This document shows positions 1-13,348 of a stretch of 38,251 nt of DNA, one piece after another (within the stretch, counting starts at the first letter, position 1; the number at the start of each line of letters is the position of its first letter). Location of the stretch: NCBI GenBank assembly GCA_017305055.1, contig JAFKMZ010000008.1, forward strand, positions 73,739 to 111,989, written 5' to 3'. The DNA comes from Lysobacterales bacterium (GTDB lineage Bacteria; Pseudomonadota; Gammaproteobacteria; Xanthomonadales; Rhodanobacteraceae). Below the pieces are notes generated by a model that was not told the DNA's origin, did not search any database, and worked only from the letters and a program-made list of their open reading frames with translations. The position numbers and the translations under genes were made by a program.

Positions 1-1681
1 AGGTGCGCAGCTGGTATTTGTTCAGCGGGTCGGCCAGGCGCAGCCTGGGGAAGAACGCCGCGCCGTTGGGGTCGACCACGGCCAGCTGGCCGGATTTCCA
101 ATCCACAGCGCCGGCCACGCTGGTGACGTTCGGTGGGGAGTCGAGCAGCAGGAAGGCGCGGCGTTGGTCGCACAGTGCGATCGCCGCGCTGTAGATCGCA
201 TTGGCGTTGACGCTCGGGTCCAGGGCCGTGGGGTCGGCGGCGTTGGCGCGCGTGGCATCGGGGATGCACAGCAGGTTGAACAGGTCCACCTTGAGCAGGG
301 CGTAGATGCCCGAGAATGCGGCCTGGTCGCCGATGAGGTCTGCCGTCGCCGGCAAGCCGCCATCCGCGCCCTTGGCCGATGTCGTCTGCTGGCCCCAGCC
401 GGCGTTGCCGGTGCCGAGCGCATAGTGCGCCGCGTTGGCCGCGCCACCGAGGCCCAGGGTGGCCGCGCCCGCGGTCAGGCCGGTCGCCGCCGCCGGGTCG
501 CCGATCGAGATCACCGCATCGGGGTTGCCTGGCAGCAGGGCATTGATGCGCAGGGCCTGGGTCGCCGGGGTCGCTGGCAAGGGCGTCACGCCGACCTGTA
601 CCGTCGCCCCGGGCATGGCCACGGCCAGCGCGGCGTTGATGGCCTGCTGGATCTGCGTGGCCAGGCCGCCGAGGGTCATGGGCAACATGCTGTTCTTGGC
701 GATGATCTTCACCGTGAGGGGCAGGCCGGCAGGCATGGTCGCCGGCTTGGCCGTGCCCAGGACCAGGCCGTAGTCCTGGGTTGCGGTGCCCTTGGCCACG
801 ACCAGGGTCGAGGCAGGTGCGGCGGCGCCCGCGTAATTCTGGGTGAGCGTGAGGCCCGTGTCCGAGCCAATCGCCAAGATGCGATAAGGCGTGTTCGACG
901 CGTCCGAGCCGAATGTGATCCACTGCCCGAACTTGAGTTCGCTGGTGAACGCGGTGCCGGTGCCGATGACCTCTGCACTGCCGGCGACGATCGCCACCGT
1001 GCCAGTCACCGTCGTCGTGCCGCAGACCGCAGCGGCGATGGCATAGGGCGTCACCGCGGTGCCGGTGAGCCCGGTCTGGGCGATATTGGCCATGGCTGAG
1101 AGCGCGGTCAGCTGGGCGGCCGTTGGTGTTGCCATGCTGACCAGCTGCGAGCCATTGTCCGGGTCGTTGAGCACTGACTGCACCCAGTTGCTCTTCGTGT
1201 TGTCGTAGGTGACCGAGGGGAAGTATTCGGTCGTTCCCCCGGCGAGATCGGTGACGGTCAGATTGAAGGTCTTCGGGTCGCCGCCCGCGCCGCCCGGGTT
1301 CAGGCCGACGTAGTCGATGTCCACCAGCAACGTTCCGTTTGCCGCCGTCCCGCTGCTCAAGGCCTTGAACGTCAGGTTCTGGAAGACCACGTTGGCGGCG
1401 TTGGCGCCAGCCGAGGTCCCGGGCGTGCGCACGACGAAGGCCTGGGCCCCGCCGTTCTGGAAGAACTGCTGTACCGCGTAGCCCAGCTCACTGTTGGCGG
1501 CCAGGCCGCCGTAAAGGCGCTCGAAGTCGCCGAAACTGAAGATCTCCTGCGCGCGGTTGTCGATGCCGCTCTTGGTGTAGCCGACAAATGCCGCGATGGA
1601 AGTCGGCACGCCGGTGATCGGATGCGAGGAACTCTGCAGCTCCTCTATATACACACCAGGATAGGTGGGAGACGTCGCCAT
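1..1681 (-). CDS. Contractile tail sheath protein (partial, C-terminus outside window)
   Basis: The minus frame opens with ATG at 1681 and stays open to base 1, giving about 560 visible residues. The N-terminus (MATSPTYPGVYIEEL, then an FVGYT segment and FGDFERLYGG) is the hallmark of the phage/PVC-type tail sheath family. The last visible residues (AFFPRLRLADPL) match the conserved C-terminal sheath core that clips neighbouring subunits; roughly 100 more residues should lie outside. Between them is a long Ala/Gly/Thr-rich part (about residues 190-420), typical of the variable outward-facing insertion of larger sheaths. The role is the contractile outer cylinder around an inner tube. A weak AAGG lies 8 bases before the start. 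Whether the particle is a prophage tail or an extracellular contractile injection system cannot be decided here, because the tube, spike and baseplate genes are not in the window. Confidence 0.9.
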   Translation of the reverse strand, partial: MATSPTYPGVYIEELQSSSHPITGVPTSIAAFVGYTKSGIDNRAQEIFSFGDFERLYGGLAANSELGYAVQQFFQNGGAQAFVVRTPGTSAGANAANVVFQNLTFKALSSGTAANGTLLVDIDYVGLNPGGAGGDPKTFNLTVTDLAGGTTEYFPSVTYDNTKSNWVQSVLNDPDNGSQLVSMATPTAAQLTALSAMANIAQTGLTGTAVTPYAIAAAVCGTTTVTGTVAIVAGSAEVIGTGTAFTSELKFGQWITFGSDASNTPYRILAIGSDTGLTLTQNYAGAAAPASTLVVAKGTATQDYGLVLGTAKPATMPAGLPLTVKIIAKNSMLPMTLGGLATQIQQAINAALAVAMPGATVQVGVTPLPATPATQALRINALLPGNPDAVISIGDPAAATGLTAGAATLGLGGAANAAHYALGTGNAGWGQQTTSAKGADGGLPATADLIGDQAAFSGIYALLKVDLFNLLCIPDATRANAADPTALDPSVNANAIYSAAIALCDQRRAFLLLDSPPNVTSVAGAVDWKSGQLAVVDPNGAAFFPRLRLADPLNKYQLRT

Positions 1682-1773
1682 GATGGTTACCTTGCTGACG
1701 TTGGGGGCGGGATTGGGGGTGGGTGTCGTGCTCGGAGGAACCTCGTGCCCGAGGGCGATGGGGCTGGAAAGCG

Positions 1774-2118
1774 CTAGCGTTCCGTGCCTGGTGCGACCGA
1801 TGTGGCGATGAAGCAGTCGAGCTCGGCGTCGGCCTGTGCGTCCAGCGCGGGCCGCCGGTAGCGCACATGGCCATCGAGCGCACCCACGGCTTCGATCAGT
1901 CCGGCAGCCTGCAGGGATGCAAGTGCGCGCTGTACCTGATTGCCTGTTGTAGCCGGAAGGCCCAGCCACCATTGGGTAATGCCTTCGCTGGTGTCGCCCG
2001 CCCTCGGGTTGGCGCGAACATACGCAGCCAGGCGTCGTGCCAGCGCAAAGTCGGATTCCGCTTCATACGCAGCAGGCTCGACGCCGTTCATGCCAGGAAG
2101 AGGCAATATCGATGCCAT
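1774..2118 (-). CDS. Small winged-helix-like protein next to the sheath gene
   Basis: A 114-residue protein starting at ATG 2118. The same frame is open further upstream, but that part is Arg-rich and looks non-coding. The central part (GDTSEGITQWWLGLP, then NQVQRALASLQAAGLIEAVG and a short strand-like HVRYRR) has the layout of a winged helix: helix, recognition helix, wing. It lies 92 bases upstream of the sheath gene on the same strand, so it is probably the first gene of the contractile-particle operon. A DNA-binding regulatory role is inferred from the fold-like pattern only; I do not recognise a named family. Confidence 0.6.
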   Translation of the reverse strand: MASILPLPGMNGVEPAAYEAESDFALARRLAAYVRANPRAGDTSEGITQWWLGLPATTGNQVQRALASLQAAGLIEAVGALDGHVRYRRPALDAQADAELDCFIATSVAPGTER

Positions 2119-2464
2119 GCGGCGCGCGCGCGAAGGCCCGCGTTCCGGCGTATTTCTCTCCAGGGTCCGGAAGCACGCGCGGAGTTCTTTGTCCTGCCGG
2201 CCGGTGCGCTGACGGGTCGCCCGCGTCGGCCGCGTGTGTCGTCCGGGCGCCAGGACTTTTTTGTCCCACCGGTTCCGCAGTTTGTCCTGGCCCGGATGTA
2301 TACGTTCAGGCTTGTTCCGGCAGCCGACAACCAGGCCACGCCGCCTCGACCCGCACCGGCCCATCATGGCGGTGCATGCCCGATGCCGATTGGAGAGTCC
2401 GGCGGTTCGCCCCCATCTATGTTCCAATGAACCGCTCCTCCGTCGCTGGCGTGTGCCTGTGGTC
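2119..2464. other. Divergent intergenic region between sheath operon and lhr
   Basis: This 346-base stretch should hold the promoters of both the leftward sheath operon and the rightward lhr gene. Several frames are open here, but their translations are Arg/Pro-rich without a recognisable domain. I could not find a convincing -35/-10 pair or a palindrome. Confidence 0.4.
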
Positions 2465-6950
<4,486 letters not shown>

Positions 6951-7156
6951 TCCCAGGCGAGCGGCCAGTGGCGTCAGGAGTCCTTCTGGCAAGCCGTGAC
7001 CCGCGAGGCGAACATGGCGACGGCGGGAACTGGCAAGATGGGAATGGCAGGCGGGCTCAAATGGTGTGGGGAACGTCGTGCATGCGGCTCCGACCCGGAC
7101 CTGGGCCTGCAGACGGAGCTGTCACCTCACTGCGCCAGGCAGCAACAGGAGATCCC

Positions 7157-8959
7157 ATGATGAACTTGTTCCGCGTCTTCCTGCTGCCGGCATTGCTGGG
7201 GCCCGTACTCGTGGTTGCGAGTCTCACGGCCGTGGGCGCGCCGGTTGCCGCCGCAGCGAGCGAACGGCAGCAACTGGACGCGCTGTACGCGGATTATTGG
7301 CGGGACTGGTCGGCCCTGCAGGCGCGGGTCGGCGATACCCTGGAAGACTCCTGGCAGCGCGACGTGACCGCGATGCTGAAACGCTACGAGTCCGCGCTGC
7401 TGAAGTTCGACCCCGCACCGCTCCCGGAGCAGGACCGCATCAGCTACGAGATGCTGCACTACGAACTGGCGCAGAAGCTGTCCTACTACGACACCGGTGT
7501 CTACGCGACGGCCCGCATGTTGCCGATCAACCAGTTCACCGGGCAGCACATGCGCTTCGCGCTCAACCAGTCGGGAGCGGGCACCTACACCTTCAAGACG
7601 GTGGCTGACTACGACCACGCGCTGCGGCTCGCGGATGATTACGCGCGCTGGACGGGCGATGCCGTGGCGCGCATGCGTGAGGGCGTGGCGAAGGGCGTGG
7701 TGCTGCCGCGCATCGTCGTCGAGCGCGTCCTGCCCCAACTGCAGCAGTACTTCGGCCTGCCGCCTGAGAAAACCGTGTTCTGGCAACCGATCGCCAAATT
7801 CCCGGCCACCATCCCGGCCGCAGACCGGCAACGCCTGGGCAAGGCCTATGCGGCGAAAATCGCCGACGTGATCGAGCCTGCCTACCACAGGCTCTACACG
7901 TACATGCACGATGAGTATCTTCCGCATACCAGTACGCAGCCTGGATTGGGGAAGCTGCCGGGTGGCGCCGCGCTCTACGCGTACGACATCAGGGTCCACA
8001 CCACGACGGACATGACGCCAGCGCAGATCCACGCCCTGGGTCTCGCGGAAGTCCGCAAGATCACGAAGGAGATGGAGGGCGTGCTCGCGACGGTCGGTTT
8101 CCACGGCACGCTGGCACAATTCCTGGCGCACGTGCGCACGGACGAGGCGCTCCATTTCCACGATCCCGAGGAGGTGGTACCGGCCTACCAGGCGGCACTG
8201 GCACGCATCCTGCCGACCCTGCCGAAGCTCTTCGACACGATGCCGAAGGCGAAACTGGAAATCCGCCCGATACCGGAAGCCTCCGCCAAGGTCTTCCGCG
8301 GCAACGGCGAGTACCAGGCGGCTGCCGCGGATGGCTCGCGGCCCGGCATCCTGTGGATCAATCCGTACGCGCCGGGCATCACCGACAAGTTCATCGTCAT
8401 GGCGACGACGCTGCATGAGACCGAGCCCGGCCACCACCTGCAGACCTCCCTGGCCCAGGAGATCGAAGGACTGCCGGCATTCCGGCGCCGCGGCTTCTTC
8501 AATGCCTATGGCGAGGGCTGGGCGCTGTATTGCGAATCGTTGGGCCAGGAACTGGGCCTGTACGACGACCCCTGGCAATACTATGGCTATCTCACGGACA
8601 TGATCCTGCGCGCCAACCGCCTGGTGATCGACACCGGCATCCATGCCATGGGCTGGAGCACGGAGCAGGGCATCGAGTGGATGATGGCGCATTCGTCGAT
8701 GACCCGCGAGCAGGCCGCCGTCGAGGTCGAGCGCTACGTGGCCTATCCCGGTCAAGCCCTGTCCTACAAGATCGGGCAGCTCGACATCGAGGCGCTGCGG
8801 GCCAAGGCGTCACGGGCGCTCGGGCCGCGCTTCGACATCCGCAAGTTCCACGACCAGGTGCTGCTGAGCGGCAGCATGCCCCTGGCCATCCTCGACCAGA
8901 AGGTGAACCGGTGGATCGGGCGCAGCGCCGCCGCCACAGGAAATGGGACGACCAGGTGA
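7157..8959 (+). CDS. Secreted DUF885-family metallopeptidase-like protein
   Basis: A 600-residue protein starting at ATG 7157 behind AGGAGA; a second ATG follows directly at 7160. The N-terminus is a signal peptide (hydrophobic stretch ending [10 protein letters not shown]), so it is exported. The rest is the DUF885 family. The diagnostic zinc-binding-like motif [10 protein letters not shown] starts at His420, and GEGWALYCE about 35 residues later supplies the likely third ligand. These proteins are predicted periplasmic or secreted gluzincin-type peptidases of unknown substrate. The frame is the same as the first part of lhr and no stop separates them, but the signal peptide, ribosome site and 206-base spacing from the true lhr end show this is a separate gene. 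Confidence 0.88.
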   Translation: MMNLFRVFLLPALLGPVLVVASLTAVGAPVAAAASERQQLDALYADYWRDWSALQARVGDTLEDSWQRDVTAMLKRYESALLKFDPAPLPEQDRISYEMLHYELAQKLSYYDTGVYATARMLPINQFTGQHMRFALNQSGAGTYTFKTVADYDHALRLADDYARWTGDAVARMREGVAKGVVLPRIVVERVLPQLQQYFGLPPEKTVFWQPIAKFPATIPAADRQRLGKAYAAKIADVIEPAYHRLYTYMHDEYLPHTSTQPGLGKLPGGAALYAYDIRVHTTTDMTPAQIHALGLAEVRKITKEMEGVLATVGFHGTLAQFLAHVRTDEALHFHDPEEVVPAYQAALARILPTLPKLFDTMPKAKLEIRPIPEASAKVFRGNGEYQAAAADGSRPGILWINPYAPGITDKFIVMATTLHETEPGHHLQTSLAQEIEGLPAFRRRGFFNAYGEGWALYCESLGQELGLYDDPWQYYGYLTDMILRANRLVIDTGIHAMGWSTEQGIEWMMAHSSMTREQAAVEVERYVAYPGQALSYKIGQLDIEALRAKASRALGPRFDIRKFHDQVLLSGSMPLAILDQKVNRWIGRSAAATGNGTTR

Positions 8960-9272
8960 CATCCGGACGACGAGGCATCGGTGCGTGACTCACCGTGGCG
9001 CCTGGAACCTCAGGGCAAGGCAGATCGCATGGCGCCCGCTGCGATGGGCGCGGCAATGGGGGACACCGCCGTGGCAGTTCGTCAATTCGCCAGGCGCACT
9101 TCGCGGAAGTCAAGCACTGCTGGCGCAGCGGCTCGGCAGCGATATTGCCGACGCCGGCGATCGGCCGCCCGTCCCCGCGTGCCTGGGTATAGCTTGACGC
9201 CTGGCAGCTGGAAGTCCGCAAAAGTACACTCTGAACCTGACGATGCCGTGGTACGCGAGAGACCAGAGACGC
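8960..9272. other. Intergenic region before the glycosidase gene
   Basis: 313 bases with no gene I can support. Small plus-strand frames here are Arg/Trp-rich and lack a ribosome site. It presumably holds the promoter of the glycosidase gene. Confidence 0.4.
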
Positions 9273-11330
9273 ATGGTGGGGATTGAGGCCGGGGCGAAGG
9301 CATCACGACGATTGGCTGGCATCGTGCTCGCCTGCGCGGCCTTGGTCGGCACGATGTTGCCGTCCGGCGTCCGTGCCGGTGATACCGACTTCATCCATGA
9401 CGGCAGCCACTACCGGTTCGGCAACGCGGCGGTGACGGCCAGCTGGGAGGTCGCAGGCAATCACCTGTCCGACCTCTCGATCCATGATGGCATCAACCAG
9501 CACGATATTCCGGTGCCGGTGCCGTTCGAGCTGGTGACCGATGGTGGGACGCTCGGCATCGACGACATGCAGTTGCTGGCGCCACCACAGCTGGTGCATG
9601 AGCAGGCCGAGCCGGGCGCGTCGCGCCTGGCGGCACGCCTGCCTGGCTCCCGTGTGCAGGCACGCTTCATGGATGCCGACGGACGTATCCGCGTGGACTG
9701 GCAATTGGTGCAGCCGGACGGCTCGCAGTACCTGCGCGAGATCGTCACCCTCACGGCGCTCAAGGGTGACGAGGCGATCAGCCAGGTGGCGCTGCTTGGG
9801 GTGGAAGCCGACGGGGCCAATGTGGATGGCACGGTGGACGGTTCGCCGGTGGTCTGGCACAGCGACTGGTTCGGCTTCGAGTATCCGATGTCACATGCCG
9901 AGGTGCGCGGTGGCCACGTGCGCATGTGGGTGGAGCGTGTATTGCCGTTGCGCAAGGGCACGTCGGTAACGTACTCGGCGGTGGTCGGCGCCGCGGCGGA
10001 AGGCCAATTGCGCCGCGGCTTTGCCACCTACATCGAGCGCGAGCGCGCCCATCCCTACCGGCCGTTCCTGCACTACAACACCTATTACGACCTCGACAAT
10101 TATTCCGAGGCGCAAGTGCTGGACCGCATCAATGCCTTCGGCCACGAGCTGGTGCAGAAGCGCCACGTCAGGCTGGACTCGTTTCTGCTCGATGGTGGCT
10201 GGGAAGACCCGGGTCCGGACTGGAACTTCGGCAAGGGGTTTCCGCATGGCTTCGCACCCGTGTGCCAGGCTGCTGTGAAGTACGGCGCGGCGCCTGGCGT
10301 ATGGATGTCGCCATGGGGCGGCTACGGCAAGGGCAAGCTGGAACGCATTGCGCTGGCGCGCCAGGAAGGGTATGAAATCATCAACGGCGGACTGGCGCTG
10401 TCCGGGCCGAAATACTGGCAGCGCTTCCACCAGGTGGCGATGACGCTGCTGAAGGATGACTGCATCAACCAGTTCAAGTTCGATGGCACCGGCAACGTCG
10501 ACAGTGTCGTGCCAGGCAGCCAGTTTGACAGCGACTTCGCGGCGATGATCCAGCTCATCGACGACATCCGCGCCGCCAAGCCCGACATCTTCATCAACGT
10601 CTCCACCGGCACCTGGGCCTCGCCGTTCTGGCTGCGCTGGACCGACACGGTGTGGCGCGGCAGCGTGTTCGACCACAACTTCGCGGGCGTCGGTACGCCG
10701 CGCGAGCGCTGGATCACCTTTCGCGACCAGGTGACTTATCAGAACATCGTCGTGGCCGGCCCGCTGTTTCCGATCAATTCGCTGATGCTGCACGGGATCA
10801 TCTACGCGCAGCACGCCGTATCCGGTGCCCGCCTGCCGGACTTCCCGGGCTTGCGCACCGATCCCGGTCACGACTTTGCCAACGAGGTGCACAGCTTCTT
10901 CGCCACTGGTACGCAATTGCAGGAGTTGTACATCACCCCGTCCTTGCTGTCGGGCGCCGACTGGGACGCGCTTGCCGCCGCCGCGCGCTGGTCGCGCGAC
11001 AACGCGAAGGTGCTGCAGGACGTGCATTGGATCGGCGGCGATCCCGGACGCCTGCAAGTCTACGGTTGGGCCGCGTGGACGCCGGCCAAGGCCATCGTCA
11101 CCCTGCGCAATCCGGACGAGAAGCCGCAGACGGCCGTCGTCGACCTGCAGCGGCAACTGGAGCTGCCCGTTGGTGCCCCGCGGGTTTTCGGCGTGCATGA
11201 CGTGTGGCGCACCGGGGGCGACGACGTGCCGTCCCGGCTCGATGCTGACTGGGTAGCCACCATCCGGCTGGCGCCGTTCGAGGTGCTGACGCTGGTGTTG
11301 ACACCAAAGGCGGCGACAGGCATGAACTGA
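9273..11330 (+). CDS. Secreted alpha-galactosidase-like (GH-D clan-like) glycoside hydrolase
   Basis: A 685-residue protein. I choose ATG 9273 over the upstream ATG 9243 because it places a standard signal peptide (RRLAGIVLACAALVGTMLPSGVRA) near the N-terminus. An N-terminal beta-sandwich-like half (to about residue 255) is followed by a TIM-barrel half beginning FLHYNTYYDLDNYSE. DSFLLDGGWEDPG, GVWMSPWGGYGKG and FKFDGTGN (Asp404, the expected nucleophile) follow the strand order of GH27/GH36-type alpha-galactosidases. A C-terminal beta domain (about residues 590-685) closes the chain. Relatives are sometimes labelled 'enterotoxin' in databases, a misleading name. The substrate, probably an alpha-linked galactoside or N-acetylgalactosaminide, cannot be read from sequence. 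No linked transporter or sugar regulator is visible. Confidence 0.72.
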   Translation: MVGIEAGAKASRRLAGIVLACAALVGTMLPSGVRAGDTDFIHDGSHYRFGNAAVTASWEVAGNHLSDLSIHDGINQHDIPVPVPFELVTDGGTLGIDDMQLLAPPQLVHEQAEPGASRLAARLPGSRVQARFMDADGRIRVDWQLVQPDGSQYLREIVTLTALKGDEAISQVALLGVEADGANVDGTVDGSPVVWHSDWFGFEYPMSHAEVRGGHVRMWVERVLPLRKGTSVTYSAVVGAAAEGQLRRGFATYIERERAHPYRPFLHYNTYYDLDNYSEAQVLDRINAFGHELVQKRHVRLDSFLLDGGWEDPGPDWNFGKGFPHGFAPVCQAAVKYGAAPGVWMSPWGGYGKGKLERIALARQEGYEIINGGLALSGPKYWQRFHQVAMTLLKDDCINQFKFDGTGNVDSVVPGSQFDSDFAAMIQLIDDIRAAKPDIFINVSTGTWASPFWLRWTDTVWRGSVFDHNFAGVGTPRERWITFRDQVTYQNIVVAGPLFPINSLMLHGIIYAQHAVSGARLPDFPGLRTDPGHDFANEVHSFFATGTQLQELYITPSLLSGADWDALAAAARWSRDNAKVLQDVHWIGGDPGRLQVYGWAAWTPAKAIVTLRNPDEKPQTAVVDLQRQLELPVGAPRVFGVHDVWRTGGDDVPSRLDADWVATIRLAPFEVLTLVLTPKAATGMN

Positions 11331-11339
11331 CTCGCTGGT

Positions 11340-11355
11340 CCGCGGCAGGCCGCGG
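11340..11355. terminator. Hairpin between convergent glycosidase and DUF190 genes
   Basis: Perfect inverted repeat CCGCGG-CAGG-CCGCGG, 10 bases after the glycosidase stop and 30 bases beyond the end of the opposing DUF190 gene. No T-run follows on either strand, so it is at best a weak bidirectional terminator. Confidence 0.35.
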
Positions 11356-11384
11356 TCGTCCGGCAGGGTGGCGGTCGCGTCGAC

Positions 11385-11729
11385 TCAGCCTGAAAGTTGA
11401 CCCGCGTGCCCGGGTGTGCCGATGGTGCCGAACTCGGCCGGGAATTTCGCCCAGAACAATGGGGCGCCGCCGTTCTCGGCGATCTGGAGCATGGCGGCCG
11501 TTCCGGTATCGTCCAGGATGAATTCGACCAGCACAGTGTTTTCGCCAGCCAGCTCGAAGAACGCCTGCTCGTGCATCACCCCGTGGCGGCCGTAGCCGGC
11601 CATGGCCTTGAACGCGGAACCGCCGTGGATTCCCTGTTTCCTGGCTTGTTCAAACAGCCACTCGTACAGGAGCATGCCGCGGTGTTTCTGGTTCTCGTGC
11701 ATGTAAAAACGAAGCGACCAGCCTTTCAT
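11385..11729 (-). CDS. DUF190 (PII-like) protein
   Basis: 114 residues from ATG 11729, preceded by GGAGG with 4-base spacing. The chain matches the DUF190 family over its full length: an N-terminal strand (SLRFYMHENQKH), the helix LLYEWLFEQARKQGI, the GG-rich turn GGSAFKAMAGYGRHGVMH, then VLVEFILDDTGTAAMLQ. DUF190 proteins have a ferredoxin-like, PII-like fold and are thought to be small trimeric regulators, often near ion channels or transporters. Here the neighbours (glycosidase, MATE exporter) give no clear partner. Confidence 0.85.
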   Translation of the reverse strand: MKGWSLRFYMHENQKHRGMLLYEWLFEQARKQGIHGGSAFKAMAGYGRHGVMHEQAFFELAGENTVLVEFILDDTGTAAMLQIAENGGAPLFWAKFPAEFGTIGTPGHAGQLSG

Positions 11730-11863
11730 GCAGCCTCCACGGTCGAGTCGAGCCTATGTGCACGGCATGGATGGCCGTTGGCCATGGGCCAGCCGGCGTC
11801 GCGGGTCGGCCATGTCGTACTGTACTTGTCCTGTGACATGCCGATCAAAGGACATGGCAAGCC

Positions 11864-13270
11864 TCAGGGTAGCGCCGCGGTGGGGATCCAGCGACCGCGC
11901 CGGCTGATCCGGTACGCCAGAAGGCCCATGCCGCCAGCGCGCACGATCATGAACCCCAGCAACGCCAGCCACAGGCCGTGGTTGCCCAGCGGCCGCAGCA
12001 GCCAGGCCAGCAGGGCAAAGCACACCGCGCCAACCAGCATGCTGTCGCGCATCTCGCGGGCTCGCGTGGCGCCGATGAACAAGCCGTCCAGCAGATAGCT
12101 CCAGACCGCCACCAGCGGCAGGACCGCAAGATATGGCACGTAGATGTAGGCAATACGGCGTACCTCGGCGATATCGCTCTGCAGGTTGACGAACACATGG
12201 CCACCCAGCGCAAAGGCGATGGCGAAGGCCACACTGCCCAGCAACGACCAGCCGCCAGCAACCGTCAGCGCGCGTCGCAGGGCATCGCCGTCCCGCGCGC
12301 CGATGGCGTGGCCACTCAGCGCTTCCACCGCATTGGCGAGGCCGTCCAGGGCGAACGCCGTCAGCATCAATCCATTCAGCAGCAGGGCATTGGCCGCCAC
12401 CACGGCGTCGCCCAGTCGCGTGCCCAGCGCGGTCACCGCAAAAAACACCCCCTGCAGCGCCATGCTGCGCGCGAAGATGTCGCGGTTGACCATCAGCAAC
12501 GGCCGCCAGTGCAGCCAACGTCGCAAGTCGCGACGATCCATGGGTTCTGGATACCTTCGCAGTTCGCGCCATGCGCAGGCCAGGCCAAACAGCACGCCGC
12601 ACCATTCGCCACATACCGAGGCCCAGGCGATGCCGTTCACGCCCCAGCCGAAGCCGAGCACGAACAGCAGGTTCAGGGCGACATTGGCGAGATTCGTCGT
12701 CAGCAGGACGCCCAACGCCACGCGCGCGTTCTGCACGCCCAGGAACCAGCCGATCAGGGCATAGCTGGTGAGCGCCGCGGGCAAGCCGAGCAGACGCACA
12801 TGCAAATAGCCCATTGCCAGCGCATCGAGTACCGTGGAGGGCCGCATGACGTCCAGGACGGCAGGCAACAACGGGACCGCCAATGCACCGAGGATCACTG
12901 CCAGGGCCATGGCCAGCAGCAACGACTGCAGCAGCACGCGGCGCAAGATGCCACCGTCGCCGCGACCTGCCGCCTGCGCGGCAAAGCCGGTGGTACCCAT
13001 GCGCAGGAAGCCACAGACCCATACCAGCAGGGTATACACGGCGCTGCCCACGACCACGGCCGCGAGCTGCCGGGCCTGCGGCAGATGGCCGGCGACGACG
13101 CTGTCGACCAGCGTCACCAGCGGCACGCTCAGGTTGGAGACAATCATCGGCAGCGCCAGCGCCCAGACCCGGCGCTGCGTGGGACGGTGCCGCCAGTCGC
13201 GGAGGACGTTGGCGCTCAAGCTGGGTGGGGCAGCAGTCGCCTGGTGCCGATGCTCGCCGCCGCTATGCAT
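11864..13270 (-). CDS. MATE family multidrug/Na+ antiporter (DinF-like)
   Basis: 468 residues from ATG 13270, with about twelve hydrophobic segments. The opening RRVWALALPMIVSNLSVPLVTLVDSVVAGHLP and the later GFLRMGTTGFAAQAAGRGD are diagnostic of the MATE family, DinF-like branch. Such proteins sit in the inner membrane and export cationic drugs or metabolites in exchange for H+ or Na+. The first 20 residues before the first membrane helix are hydrophilic, and the true start could be slightly further in, but no better start codon with a ribosome site was found. It ends 134 bases upstream of the DUF190 gene on the same strand and follows the NO reductase gene by 78 bases, so co-transcription with the latter is possible. 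Confidence 0.88.
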   Translation of the reverse strand: MHSGGEHRHQATAAPPSLSANVLRDWRHRPTQRRVWALALPMIVSNLSVPLVTLVDSVVAGHLPQARQLAAVVVGSAVYTLLVWVCGFLRMGTTGFAAQAAGRGDGGILRRVLLQSLLLAMALAVILGALAVPLLPAVLDVMRPSTVLDALAMGYLHVRLLGLPAALTSYALIGWFLGVQNARVALGVLLTTNLANVALNLLFVLGFGWGVNGIAWASVCGEWCGVLFGLACAWRELRRYPEPMDRRDLRRWLHWRPLLMVNRDIFARSMALQGVFFAVTALGTRLGDAVVAANALLLNGLMLTAFALDGLANAVEALSGHAIGARDGDALRRALTVAGGWSLLGSVAFAIAFALGGHVFVNLQSDIAEVRRIAYIYVPYLAVLPLVAVWSYLLDGLFIGATRAREMRDSMLVGAVCFALLAWLLRPLGNHGLWLALLGFMIVRAGGMGLLAYRISRRGRWIPTAALP

Positions 13271-13348
13271 CCCGCCGCGCGGATGTATCGAGGCCGATCC
13301 GTGGCGCGACGGGGCGCGGTTTCCCTGTAGCCCTCGCCAAGCCTCCAG

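Noticed and set aside
7127-8755. 542-codon minus-strand open frame opposite the DUF885 gene.
   Set aside because: Composition is that of a reversed GC-rich gene and it lacks a ribosome site and domains.
11978-13330. 450-codon plus-strand frame opposite the MATE gene.
   Set aside because: Gln/His/Arg-rich and domain-free, whereas the minus strand encodes a clear membrane transporter.
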